Below, in pieces: positions 7,614 to 15,624 of a DNA stretch of 36,517 nt (position 1 is the stretch's first letter; each line of letters begins with the position of its first letter). Source of the stretch: Dehalococcoidia bacterium UBA1123 (GTDB lineage Bacteria > Chloroflexota > Dehalococcoidia > Lucifugimonadales > UBA1123); assembly GCA_002313895.1 (NCBI GenBank), contig DCAW01000196.1, positions 5,002 through 41,518 on the forward strand, given 5' to 3'. Under the pieces are notes generated by a model that was not told the origin of the DNA, ran no database searches, and was given only the letters and a program-made list of their open reading frames with translations. Made by a program: the position numbers and the translations under genes.

Positions 7614-8348
7614 ATGACGGCGTTATTCTGTCTCGTGTCGGCGTGTGGCGGCGGAGATTCAGAGGAGTTGCTGATTTTCGCGGCCACGAGCCTTACTAAC
7701 GCACTGACGGAGATCGAGGCGGATTACGAGGAAGCGACAGGAGTCGAAGCGCGGATCAGCTACGGCGGATCCCAGGCTCTGGCCCGGCAGATCGAGTCCG
7801 GCGCCCCGGCGGATGTTTTCATATCCGCTGGCGCTGGCCCTGTGACGGGGTTGCAAGATGCGGGCTTGGTGGCTGAAGGTTCTGCGCGTTCGTTGCTGGT
7901 TAATCGATTGGTCTTGGTCGCCAGAGCTGATTCGAGAGAACCGGCGTCGCTGTCAGATTTGACACGGAGCGACTACTCGAGCATCGGGTTGGCTGACCCT
8001 GGTCTTGCGCCCGCAGGGGCCTACGCCCGTGAAGCGCTTTCCCATGAAGGTGTCTGGGAAGCGATTCAAGCCAAGGTCGTGTTCGGCGCCGACGTTCGGG
8101 TCACACTGACCTACGTGGAGACGGGAAACGTCGACGTCGCGTTGGTCTACGCCACAGACGCCAAGACCGCTCCTGATCTTTCTTTATTTGATATCGTTCC
8201 AGACGGGAATTACACGCCCATAGTTTACCCGGCTGTCGCGGTTTCAGAGTCGCCCGAACTGAATCTCGCGAAGGAATTTATCGAGTATTTGCGGTCTCCG
8301 GCTTCAGTCGCGACGTTCCGGCGAAATGGATTTGAGCCATTGCCTTGA
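7614..8348 (+). CDS. modA: Molybdate ABC transporter substrate-binding lipoprotein ModA
   Basis: Extracytoplasmic binding protein for molybdate or tungstate. The mature part begins with FAATSLTNALTEIEADYEEATG, the ModA signature, and later shows GGSQALARQIESGAPADVFISA, which contributes the oxyanion-binding site. A lipobox LVSAC occurs just before GGGDSEE, so the protein is probably a lipoprotein anchored at the cytoplasmic membrane, as in monoderm-like cells. The start is uncertain. The ATG at 7614 gives a very short signal segment of about 10 residues before the cysteine. The in-frame ATG at 7530 gives 38 residues and a longer hydrophobic run, but I see no ribosome-binding site there. It is the first gene of modABC. 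Confidence 0.88.
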   Translation: MTALFCLVSACGGGDSEELLIFAATSLTNALTEIEADYEEATGVEARISYGGSQALARQIESGAPADVFISAGAGPVTGLQDAGLVAEGSARSLLVNRLVLVARADSREPASLSDLTRSDYSSIGLADPGLAPAGAYAREALSHEGVWEAIQAKVVFGADVRVTLTYVETGNVDVALVYATDAKTAPDLSLFDIVPDGNYTPIVYPAVAVSESPELNLAKEFIEYLRSPASVATFRRNGFEPLP

Positions 8349-8381
8349 ACGCTTCGCTGTGCCGCGGTTAATGTTTAAGTG

Positions 8382-9047
8382 ATGGATATTTCACTCATAC
8401 TGCTAACACTCCAGATTGCTGTGGTCGCCACGGCCATCAATTTGCCGATCGCCATTGGACTCAGTTGGCTGATCGTCAAGCGTCGAGTTAGAGGCAGTTT
8501 TCTTCTTGACGTTCTGGTGTCGTTGCCGCTGGCCTTGCCGCCCGTGGTTTCCGGGTACTTTCTCCTGTTGCTTCTGGGTCGGGAAGGGCCTGTTGGGTCT
8601 TTGATCCGAGACATCCTCGGCGTGGACATCGTGTTCACGTGGGTGGCTGCGGCGTTGGCGTCAGCTGTTGTGTCGTTCCCGCTGATGGCCCGTGGCGTGA
8701 TGACGGCCATTGAGGGTGTTGACGAGCGCCTGGAGCGTTCGGCCCGCAGTTTAGGGGCAGGGGCGCTTAGGGTAGCGTTCACCATCACTTTGCCCCTCGC
8801 GTATCGCGGGATTATGGCCGGCGTGCTGTTGGGGTTCGTCCGGGCGTTGAGCGAGTTCGGGGCGACGATTGTGGTGGCTGGCAACATACCTGGCCGGACT
8901 CAGACGTTGCCGTTGGCGATATTTGAAAAAGTCCAATTGGGCCGTGACGCCGATGCTCTTCGGCTTGTCGGAGTGTCAATCGCTCTGGCTGTGGCGACTA
9001 TACTTGTCCACAACTGGCTTCTGTCCAAATCCAGAACTAAGGACTGA
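8382..9047 (+). CDS. modB: Molybdate ABC transporter permease ModB
   Basis: Membrane permease of the molybdate importer, 221 residues from the ATG at 8382 (a GTG lies directly upstream). It has five to six hydrophobic segments, and the cytoplasmic EAA loop that contacts the ATPase is visible as ERSARSLGAGALRVAFTITL. This is followed by the family motif RALSEFGATIVVAGNIPG and TQTLPLAIF, which are characteristic of ModB/CysU-type permeases. It lies 33 nt after modA and 9 nt before modC, so the three are one operon. Confidence 0.93.
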   Translation: MDISLILLTLQIAVVATAINLPIAIGLSWLIVKRRVRGSFLLDVLVSLPLALPPVVSGYFLLLLLGREGPVGSLIRDILGVDIVFTWVAAALASAVVSFPLMARGVMTAIEGVDERLERSARSLGAGALRVAFTITLPLAYRGIMAGVLLGFVRALSEFGATIVVAGNIPGRTQTLPLAIFEKVQLGRDADALRLVGVSIALAVATILVHNWLLSKSRTKD

Positions 9048-9056
9048 CGAAGAATT

Positions 9057-10142
9057 ATGGCAACAGAGAACTTCATCGAATTCAACATACGCAAGCGGTT
9101 TACAGGCTTCGATCTGGACTGCGAGGCTAGTTTTGGCCGCGGCGTGACTGCCATATTCGGCCCGTCGGGAACAGGCAAGACGACGTTGCTCAACTGTCTT
9201 GCAGGAATGACCAAGCCGGATGAGGGCAGCATATCGGTGGACGGGCGGACAGTATTCTCCTCTGAATCGAAGACGGACGTTCGTCCCGAAAAACGCCGTT
9301 TTGGCTACGTTTTCCAAGATTCGGTGCTTTTCCCTCACAAGAGCGTTCGCGACAATATCCAGTACGGATATAACCTGACGCCTGTTGGGTCGCGAGAGAT
9401 CGACCTCGACCATTTAGTCGACATGCTTGGATTGTCGCCGCTGATGTCTCGGAACGTGAAGAATCTGTCGGGCGGCGAAAAGCAACGGGTCGCGCTGGCC
9501 CGAGCCCTGGCGATTTCACCGAAGCTCCTGCTGATGGATGAGCCTTTAGCCTCACTGGACGCTCGTTTCAAAGGCGCGATAATTTCATATCTGAAGCGGG
9601 TCGTGCGGGAATTGAAGATTCCGATGGTGTATGTGTCCCACTCCCTCTCAGAGGTCACGGCCTTGTCAGACGACACCCTGGCGATTGAGGGGGGAAGGAC
9701 CGTTGCCTTTGGCCCGACTCGGTCTCTTCTGGGGAGTCCGGCGCTGGCCGCGGTCGCGGACTATGCGGCCCTGGAGAACATTCTCGAAGGCGAAGCGCTC
9801 CCGTCACAAGACGGCGCCAGCACGTCGAGGATTCGGGTTGGCGAAGCCGAATTGCTGATTCCTGCGATTGACGCTGCTCCAGGGGATGCCGTTATGGTGT
9901 CTGTCAGGGCAGGGGACATTATCCTCAGTCTGGAGGCGCCTCAGAAAATTAGCGCTCGAAATATCGTGAAGGCGGTCGTCCGGGGGATACACGATCTGGG
10001 TTCTCAGGTTCTCGTGTTCGCTGATGTTGGTGAACGTATCACGGTCGAGATAACGCCGGGAGCCCTCGCCGACCTGAGTCTTAGGGTAGGCTCGGACGTC
10101 TATCTGGTCATTAAGACCAACAGCATCACTGTGATGAGCTGA
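9057..10142 (+). CDS. modC: Molybdate ABC transporter ATP-binding protein ModC
   Basis: ATPase that drives molybdate uptake, 361 residues. Walker A is GPSGTGKT (35-42), the Q-loop is in GYVFQDSVLFPH, the ABC signature is LSGGEKQR (137-144), and Walker B is LLLMDEP (157-163), followed by the D-loop ASLD. The C-terminal part (about 290-358) is a TOBE/molybdopterin-binding domain that can sense bound oxyanion. Imported molybdate would feed molybdenum-cofactor enzymes, none of which lies in this window. The 3' end overlaps the end of the convergent glycosylase gene by 17 nt. Confidence 0.94.
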   Translation: MATENFIEFNIRKRFTGFDLDCEASFGRGVTAIFGPSGTGKTTLLNCLAGMTKPDEGSISVDGRTVFSSESKTDVRPEKRRFGYVFQDSVLFPHKSVRDNIQYGYNLTPVGSREIDLDHLVDMLGLSPLMSRNVKNLSGGEKQRVALARALAISPKLLLMDEPLASLDARFKGAIISYLKRVVRELKIPMVYVSHSLSEVTALSDDTLAIEGGRTVAFGPTRSLLGSPALAAVADYAALENILEGEALPSQDGASTSRIRVGEAELLIPAIDAAPGDAVMVSVRAGDIILSLEAPQKISARNIVKAVVRGIHDLGSQVLVFADVGERITVEITPGALADLSLRVGSDVYLVIKTNSITVMS

Positions 10143-10809
10143 CCTGAACATTGGATGTTCCAAATTCGCAGATATCCAGGATCGGACAACCCTCGCATTC
10201 GGGACTCTTTTTGCAAGCCACAACGGAGTGTCGAACGATCAACGCATGGAACTCGTTGAAATATTGTGCGTCTGAAGGCAGATTGTCCATGAACAACGCT
10301 TGGAGTTTGGGGTAATTCACACGCTCTTCGACGACGCCAATGCGGTGCATCAGTCGCCGGGTGTAAGTGTCGACAACGAATATGGGGTGTCCCAGGGCGT
10401 AAAGCAGGATGTCATCGGCAGTCTCATTGCCTATGCCGTAAACCCTCAGCAGTTCGATTCTAAGCTCCTGGGTCGGTCGGAAGGCCATCCTGTCGATGTC
10501 ATCTTCACAGAAATCATGGAGAAACTTACACAACGCTTTGAGCTTGCGGGCCTTGGCGTTGTAGTAACCGCTGGGGTACACCAGCCTCGCCAATTCAGGC
10601 AGAGGCATATCGCGGATGGCTTGTGATGACAACGCATCGGCGTCCCTCAGATTCGCCAGCGCCTGTTCCACGTTGGTCCAAGATGACGCTTGAGTCAGCA
10701 CGGCGCCCACCATGACTTCAATGGGAGTATCGGCAGGCCACCAGTTCTGAGGGCCGTAGCGCTCCACGAGGCGGTCGTATATCTCTGATAATCTGTCTCG
10801 CATGTGCAT
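10126..10809 (-). CDS. Endonuclease III-related DNA glycosylase (HhH-GPD, Fe-S)
   Basis: A 227-residue base-excision repair glycosylase of the HhH-GPD superfamily. The helix-hairpin-helix is LRVYGIGNETADDILLYALG (121-140), and the catalytic aspartate is D147 in VDTYTRR. Four C-terminal cysteines (C199, C205, C208, C214) form the Fe-S cluster loop, spaced 5-2-5 rather than the usual 6-2-5. The lysine that gives Nth its lyase activity is replaced by E129 (GIGNETAD in place of GVGRKTAN), so this is probably a monofunctional glycosylase, possibly MagIII-like for alkylated bases, rather than true Nth. It starts 6 nt after the sfsA stop; the two are likely co-transcribed. Confidence 0.88.
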   Translation of the reverse strand: MHMRDRLSEIYDRLVERYGPQNWWPADTPIEVMVGAVLTQASSWTNVEQALANLRDADALSSQAIRDMPLPELARLVYPSGYYNAKARKLKALCKFLHDFCEDDIDRMAFRPTQELRIELLRVYGIGNETADDILLYALGHPIFVVDTYTRRLMHRIGVVEERVNYPKLQALFMDNLPSDAQYFNEFHALIVRHSVVACKKSPECEGCPILDICEFGTSNVQVSSSQ

Positions 10810-10815
10810 CAGCGC

Positions 10816-11511
10816 CTAGTCCAGTAACACTGGCACAGGTTCGTTTATCCAAATTTCCGAACGAGAGACCCGACAGTTGTAAGCGTGCACCTCGACTCCC
10901 GTGGTGACAGCCCGCGTGAGGGCCTCGTGGAACGTGGGGTCTGAATCGGCGTCGGGACGGAGCGCGGAGGCGTCAGGTCGCTGGACGACGAAAACCGCCG
11001 CCGCACGGTGGCCCTCAGAAGCCAAGGCTGTCAGAGTTCGGACGTGCTTTGCACCTCTGACAGTGGGGGCGTCAGGGAAAATTGCAATTCTGTCCTCGAC
11101 CAGAGTCACGGACTTGGCCTCGATGTAACAATCACCGTCAGGTCCGGCCAGTCGGAAGTCGAGGCGGCTATCGCGAATCGTCACTTCGCGTGTCATAGAC
11201 GCATAGCCGTTGAATTTTTCGAGACACCCCTCGAGCAAAGATTCGGCAAGCAGGGCGTTAGGCGTTCGGGCATCGACGGACACCAGAACGTCGCCAATGC
11301 CCACCAGCGTCAAGTCGTAGGCGGTCTTCCGGTTCGATGTTGGGTCTGCCGGAGTCAGATACATCGTGTTGTCGGACGTCAACAACTCTCCAAGCCTTCC
11401 GGAGTTGGCAATGTGGACGAGCATCTGCTCTTTGTCAATCTCCATCACGGCCGCGAATCGGTTGAGACGTTCGACGAATTTAGCTTCGAGAAGCGGTTGG
11501 TATAATTTCAT
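10816..11511 (-). CDS. sfsA: SfsA family DNA/RNA nuclease-like protein
   Basis: SfsA (sugar fermentation stimulation) homologue, 231 residues from the ATG at 11511; an upstream ATG at 11520 adds three residues. An OB-like N-terminal part (LVHIANSGRLGELL) is followed by a PD-(D/E)XK-like core: LDFRLAGPDGDCYIEAKSVTLVEDRIAIFPDAPTVRG, here running over residues of about 118-152. D and ExK are the candidate metal ligands. The E. coli protein was first described as a maltose-gene activator; nuclease activity is inferred from the fold. It pairs with the glycosylase downstream, hinting at a nucleic-acid role. Confidence 0.88.
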   Translation of the reverse strand: MKLYQPLLEAKFVERLNRFAAVMEIDKEQMLVHIANSGRLGELLTSDNTMYLTPADPTSNRKTAYDLTLVGIGDVLVSVDARTPNALLAESLLEGCLEKFNGYASMTREVTIRDSRLDFRLAGPDGDCYIEAKSVTLVEDRIAIFPDAPTVRGAKHVRTLTALASEGHRAAAVFVVQRPDASALRPDADSDPTFHEALTRAVTTGVEVHAYNCRVSRSEIWINEPVPVLLD

Positions 11512-11656
11512 TCTTCGCATTTTCCAACATTGCCGGCGACCAGGTTAACCGTTCAACGCTTGATTGGGGTAAGATGCGGCTGGCACAAACCTTATCTGAA
11601 ATAACGGGAATCATCCACGCTCCGCACGCACGAATCCAAAGTGGGGGAAACACAAT

Positions 11657-12346
11657 ATGGCAAATTACGTACTGGTCCACGGTTCCTACCAGGGCGGCTG
11701 GATCTGGCAGCCCACGGCTGAAAAACTGAGGGCGGCAGGCCACAGGGTTTACGCGCCAACGCTGGACGGTTGTGGCGAGCGGGCGTCGCAGATTCGGCAC
11801 GGCATAACCATCGCGACTCAAGGGAAAGAGGTCGCTGACCTGATGTTCTACGAAGATTTGTCAGACGTCATTCTGGTAGGCACCAGCACCGGAGGCCTCG
11901 TGATTTGCAAGGCGGCTGAGTTGGCCCGAGACCGCATCAGCCGCGTTGTGTTCGTCGACGCGCTGGCGCCCCAGCCGGGTGAACGGGTGGACGACATTGT
12001 CGTCCGCGACCCGAACAGGCCGCAGGTGACAACCGAATTGACTCGCGGCCCGTCCAGAGATGACCTGGAGAACCGATTGTTCGCGGATATGGAACCGGAA
12101 CTCAGGGGATGGGCCGTTGACCGTGTCACGATGCACCCCATTGAGGCGACTGACGCTCCAGGCGAACTGGATGGTTTCTGGTCCCAGTCCTGGCCTGCAA
12201 CGGTTGTACGGTGCAGCCTGAGCAGCAATCCATCCGAAGCTCACCAGCGTCGGACGGCAGACAAGCTCAAAGCTGAGTGGCATATCATGGAGTCGGGCCA
12301 CTATCCCATGCTCACGCACCCGGACGAATTGGTCGGGCTTCTGTGA
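11657..12346 (+). CDS. Alpha/beta hydrolase, plant-esterase/HNL-like subfamily
   Basis: A 229-residue alpha/beta hydrolase beginning MANYVLVHGSYQGGWIWQ, in which HGS.. forms the oxyanion region. The nucleophile elbow is GTSTGG (residues about 76-81), and the catalytic histidine is in ESGHYPML near the C-terminus. These features and the compact size resemble the salicylate esterase/hydroxynitrile lyase branch. The substrate is not predictable. It stands between the divergent sfsA and the LLM oxidoreductase, 47 nt upstream of the latter, so both may serve one catabolic role on an organic compound; that is inference. Confidence 0.85.
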   Translation: MANYVLVHGSYQGGWIWQPTAEKLRAAGHRVYAPTLDGCGERASQIRHGITIATQGKEVADLMFYEDLSDVILVGTSTGGLVICKAAELARDRISRVVFVDALAPQPGERVDDIVVRDPNRPQVTTELTRGPSRDDLENRLFADMEPELRGWAVDRVTMHPIEATDAPGELDGFWSQSWPATVVRCSLSSNPSEAHQRRTADKLKAEWHIMESGHYPMLTHPDELVGLL

Positions 12347-12393
12347 TCTCAGCTAACGAACCGAGAACATGAATCAAACAGGGAGTGTTCAAT

Positions 12394-13392
12394 ATGGGCG
12401 ATGTAGGACTTATGGGCTTCAGAACCCAGGGGATGTCTTGGCAGCAGATTCGCGAGACAGCCGTGTTGGCCGAAGAATTAGGATATAGCTGCATTACGAT
12501 GGGGGAGGCTTGGGGCGAGGACGCGTTCACATCGCTGGCGCAATTGGCGGCTGTCACGTCCCGAATCCGAATTGGAACCAGCATCGTCCCGGTGTTCGCA
12601 AGGTCTCCGGCAAACCTAGCCATGACCGCGCTAAACATGGATGTAATGTCAGAAGGCCGGTTCTTTCTCGGCCTCGGAGCTAGCGGAAAGTTGGTTATCG
12701 AAGATTTCCACGGCGAGAAATTCCGAAAGCCGGTCACTCGAATGCGGGAGTACATCGACATCCTTCGCAAGGCGATGAAGGGTGAGCGTCTGGATCACGA
12801 CGGCGAATTTTTTCAGACTCAGCGGTTCCGAATAAGATTCCCTGCGTTCCGGCCCGATCTGCCGATCTACATCGCGTCACTGGGCGCTCCCAGCCTTCGC
12901 ATGACTGGTGAACTCGCGGACGGATGGCTACCGATCTACCTGGCCCCCTCCAGGATGGATGCGGCAGTGGCTGAACTGAAGGCGGGAGCCGAAACGGTTG
13001 GACGCTCGTTGGATGACATAGCCATATCTCCGCAAGTGTCGATTTACGTCACCGACGACATCGACGCGGCGATGGAGCGAGAGCGGCCACACATCGCCTT
13101 TTATCTTGGCGGAATGGGCGTGTTCTATCACCAGTATTTCACACGTATCGGATTCGGAGAGGACGCCGACCGCGTGCGCCAAGCCTACCTTGCCCGTGAA
13201 CGCGATCGAGCCGCCGAAATGGTCACGGACGAGATGATTCACGCCACAACGATCATCGGCAACCCTCAGCAATGCCGGGACCAGATGACGGAGTTCTTCG
13301 ATGCAGGAGTGGATGAGATTCGACTTGTGTTCAACGAACCGGACCCAGATTCGTACCTGAAGGCGTTGAAAGCAGTCGGGCCGAACGCATAA
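12394..13392 (+). CDS. LLM class flavin/F420-dependent oxidoreductase
   Basis: A luciferase-like monooxygenase-fold protein, 332 residues from the ATG at 12394, preceded by GGGAG at 8 nt. A GTG nine bases earlier overlaps that site and is less likely. The pattern resembles the Mer-like F420-dependent branch: TAVLAEELGYSCITMGEAW at the start, RIRIGTSIVPVFARSPANLAM and FFLGLGASG in the middle, and YIASLGAPSLRMTGELADGWLP, which lines the cofactor site. Cofactor (F420 or FMN) cannot be settled from sequence alone. Such genes are expanded in SAR202-type Chloroflexota and are often linked to oxidation of recalcitrant organics. Confidence 0.9.
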   Translation: MGDVGLMGFRTQGMSWQQIRETAVLAEELGYSCITMGEAWGEDAFTSLAQLAAVTSRIRIGTSIVPVFARSPANLAMTALNMDVMSEGRFFLGLGASGKLVIEDFHGEKFRKPVTRMREYIDILRKAMKGERLDHDGEFFQTQRFRIRFPAFRPDLPIYIASLGAPSLRMTGELADGWLPIYLAPSRMDAAVAELKAGAETVGRSLDDIAISPQVSIYVTDDIDAAMERERPHIAFYLGGMGVFYHQYFTRIGFGEDADRVRQAYLARERDRAAEMVTDEMIHATTIIGNPQQCRDQMTEFFDAGVDEIRLVFNEPDPDSYLKALKAVGPNA

Positions 13393-13477
13393 CGTGACTT
13401 CAAAAGCCAATCACGCGCTTGCCTCAGTTTGAGTCGGTGACTAAACTATATATCTGGGTCGCTCAGCAACCAAATTT

Positions 13478-14335
13478 ATGAGGGGCTCGGAGCAGCGGTT
13501 GAGTAAATTCCTGGATCGGTTGAACCACATCTCTAGAAAGAATCAGAGCCTCGTGTGCGTTGGGCTTGACCCCGACCCGTCGCTGATGGCGGTGTCGGAT
13601 GTGTTCGAGTTCAACAAAGCAATAATTGATGCTACCCATGATCTGGTGTGCGCGTTCAAGCCGAATTTGCCCTTCTACGAAGCCTTGGGAATCGACGGAC
13701 TCAGGGCGCTTCATCGGACCGTCGACCACATCCGCTCGGTCGCGCCAGACATTATCGTTATCGGCGACGGAAAGCGTGGCGACATCGACTCTACGAACAC
13801 GATGTATGCGAAAGCGTTGTTCGAGGTCTGGGGTTTCGATGCCGCCACGGTGAACGCTTATGGCGGTATGGACACTCTGGAGCCGTTTCTGGAGTATGAG
13901 GATCAGGCGTCCTTCATCTGGTGCAAATCGTCAAATCCGGGCGGGGCGGAATTTCAGGACATCAGGCTATCCGATCATCCTGGCGCGCCAGCATTGTACC
14001 AGTGGATGGCGGACAAGGCTCGACAGGCCAACACACGAGGCAACATCGGAATCGTGGTTGGAGCGACCTATCCAGATGAATTGGTGGAGGTGCGCCAGAG
14101 AGCAGGCGGAATGCCCGTCCTGATTCCGGGAATCGGCGCTCAGAGCGGCAACTTAGAAGCCAGCGTGGTCGCGGGCTTGGACACCGACGATTGCAACGTA
14201 TTGATAAGTTCGTCCAGAGGCATCACCTACGCATCGCGAGACCCTGCAACTTACCCGGACGCTGCCCGGAATGCCGCCAGTAACCTCCGGGACAATATCA
14301 ACGATGTGCTGATTCAGGAGGACAGGGGTTGGTGA
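13478..14335 (+). CDS. pyrF: Orotidine-5'-phosphate decarboxylase, type 2
   Basis: Catalyses the last step of UMP synthesis, decarboxylation of OMP. The 285-residue protein has VCVGLDPDP at the N-terminus, FKPNLPFYEALG (K61), and the catalytic DGKRGDIDSTN (D97, K99, D102). NAYGGMDTLEPFL marks the longer type-2 subgroup found in actinobacteria and Chloroflexota. The ATG at 13478 has no clear ribosome-binding site. A TTG at 13499, six bases after GGAG, would remove seven residues and is a real alternative. Its stop overlaps the DUF951 start as GTGA. No other pyrimidine genes are nearby. Confidence 0.95.
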   Translation: MRGSEQRLSKFLDRLNHISRKNQSLVCVGLDPDPSLMAVSDVFEFNKAIIDATHDLVCAFKPNLPFYEALGIDGLRALHRTVDHIRSVAPDIIVIGDGKRGDIDSTNTMYAKALFEVWGFDAATVNAYGGMDTLEPFLEYEDQASFIWCKSSNPGGAEFQDIRLSDHPGAPALYQWMADKARQANTRGNIGIVVGATYPDELVEVRQRAGGMPVLIPGIGAQSGNLEASVVAGLDTDDCNVLISSSRGITYASRDPATYPDAARNAASNLRDNINDVLIQEDRGW

Positions 14336-14547
14336 CCCCATACGAATTGGGATGGGTCGTGCGGTTGAAGAAGAAACACCCGTGCGGCAACACAGACTGG
14401 GAGATCGTGCGCCTCGGCGCGGATATTGGCATTGTCTGTCTTGGGTGCAAAAGGCGAGTGCTTATGCCCCGTTCGACGCTGGACAAGCGGCTCAGAACAG
14501 TCGTATCGTCTGATGAACAGCCAGCCAATACGGAATCGGGTTCGTGA
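14332..14547 (+). CDS. DUF951 family small protein
   Basis: A 71-residue DUF951 protein starting at GTG 14332, which overlaps the pyrF stop (GTGA) and has AGGAGG about 10 nt upstream inside pyrF. The family pattern is complete: LGWVVRLKKKHPCGNTDWEIVRLGADIGIVCLGCKRRVLMPR occupies most of residues 6-48. It has one Cys after the KKHP motif and a C-x-x-C pair, suggesting a small zinc-binding fold that may contact nucleic acid. Function is unknown. In other genomes the family often lies beside ychF or parB-type genes; coupling to pyrF here is unusual to me but unverified. Confidence 0.88.
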   Translation: MTPYELGWVVRLKKKHPCGNTDWEIVRLGADIGIVCLGCKRRVLMPRSTLDKRLRTVVSSDEQPANTESGS

Positions 14548-14611
14548 CAAGTAGCAAAGTTCCATGCCGAGAATGTAAGCGTGTCGCGGTCTGAATCCAG
14601 CCAAACATGCG

Positions 14612-14640
14612 TTGACACGAATTTGAGCTATACTTAAAAT
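14612..14640 (+). promoter_or_regulatory. Strong promoter for the DUF151 nuclease gene
   Basis: TTGACA (14612-14617), exactly 17 nt, then TAAAAT (14635-14640), matching eleven of twelve consensus bases. The predicted start near 14647 gives a leader of about 32 nt that carries AGGAGG before the ATG at 14679. Confidence 0.75.
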
Positions 14641-14678
14641 GAATTTGAAGCTATGCAGCAGCAGGAGGGGACGGGCGT

Positions 14679-15239
14679 ATGCGGGAAATGTCAATCGACA
14701 GTATTCGCGTGCATTTGACTAACTACCAGCGGGTGGTGATTCTCAAGGTCAAGGAATCAGACCGTTATCTGCCCATCTGGATCGGCGCTGCAGAGGCCGA
14801 CGCCATAGCGGTCACGTTACAGGACGTAAACGTTCCTCGACCTCTGACTCACGATCTTCTTAGGTCTGTTATATCGTCTATGGGCGCGACGGTTAATCAG
14901 ATAATCGTATCCGATCTGAACAACGACACATTCTTCGCGAAGATCGTAATCCAACATAACGGGACGACGATGGAGATCGACGCGCGGCCTTCAGATGCTA
15001 TTGCGTTGGCCGTGCGGACGCAGGCGCCCATCTTTGCGGAAGACACAGTTCTCGAGCGGGCCAGCGTGGAAATGGACGCCGACACCGGCAAGCCCATGAT
15101 CCCAATTGATGGCGAATCGAAAGAACCGCAGGAAGTGGGCGAAGACGAACTAAAACGCTTGTCCGCCTTCACAGATTTCATTGACACTCTCAACCTTGAG
15201 GACCTCGGCGACGCCGCCACGGACACCTCCAAGGAATAG
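14679..15239 (+). CDS. Bifunctional nuclease family protein (DUF151)
   Basis: A 186-residue DUF151 protein, related to the plant and bacterial bifunctional nucleases (BFN) described as having DNase and RNase activity. The signature is clear: YLPIWIGAAEADAIAVTLQ, RPLTHDLL, the middle VIVSDLNNDTFFAKI-like strand pair, and DARPSDAIALAVRTQAPIF. The C-terminal 60 residues include a short helical UVR-like tail (LKRLSAFTDFIDTLNLEDLG) and an acidic linker. A second in-frame ATG at 14688 is possible, but AGGAGG suits 14679. It is monocistronic, with a near-consensus promoter and a strong terminator. Confidence 0.9.
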   Translation: MREMSIDSIRVHLTNYQRVVILKVKESDRYLPIWIGAAEADAIAVTLQDVNVPRPLTHDLLRSVISSMGATVNQIIVSDLNNDTFFAKIVIQHNGTTMEIDARPSDAIALAVRTQAPIFAEDTVLERASVEMDADTGKPMIPIDGESKEPQEVGEDELKRLSAFTDFIDTLNLEDLGDAATDTSKE

Positions 15240-15265
15240 CGCGAAACCGACGGATACGCGTTCAC

Positions 15266-15300
15266 AAGGCCCTGTATCAAGCAGGGCCTTTTCGTTTTTT
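15266..15300 (+). terminator. Intrinsic terminator after the DUF151 gene
   Basis: A 9-bp perfect stem (15266-15274 with 15282-15290, 7-nt loop) is followed by TTCGTTTTTT. It insulates the ATP synthase operon from upstream transcription. Confidence 0.92.
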
Positions 15301-15321
15301 AGACGCTTTGAATAAAATCCG

Positions 15322-15349
15322 TTGACCCTCAGATTTTGATTGTGATACA
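15322..15349 (+). promoter_or_regulatory. Promoter for the ATP synthase operon
   Basis: TTGACC (15322-15327), 16 nt, GATACA (15344-15349) preceded directly by TGT, an extended -10. The -10 hexamer itself is weak. It lies 22 nt after the upstream terminator and about 30 nt before the first gene. Confidence 0.55.
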
Positions 15350-15378
15350 CTACACAAGCTTCCCGAGGAGGCCCCTAA

Positions 15379-15603
15379 ATGAGCGGTCGCAGTCTGGAAT
15401 TGTTGCTGCGGCTCCTGGGTATCGGATGGTACGTGGGAGTGAGCATCGCCGGTGGAGGCATCGGCGGCTACTTGCTGGATCGGCAACTGGGGCTGAACCC
15501 ATTGATGACTCTCCTTGGGATAGGTGCGGGAATAGTGGTGGCGGTGTTTGGGATGTTCCGGATGCTGCAGGCAGTCCTCTCCGCGCCGACTGACAAAGAC
15601 TAA
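15379..15603 (+). CDS. AtpZ/AtpI-family ATP synthase accessory membrane protein
   Basis: A 74-residue protein with two transmembrane helices (about 9-31 and 41-66) separated by a short GGYLLDRQLGLNP turn, the typical pattern of the AtpZ/AtpI group found at the head of atp operons. Members have been implicated in assembling the c-ring and in Mg2+ or Ca2+ uptake. The start is the ATG at 15379 after GAGGAGG. It is followed 21 nt later by atpB. Confidence 0.82.
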   Translation: MSGRSLELLLRLLGIGWYVGVSIAGGGIGGYLLDRQLGLNPLMTLLGIGAGIVVAVFGMFRMLQAVLSAPTDKD

Positions 15604-15624
15604 ACTTGATCTGGGGGAACAAAC

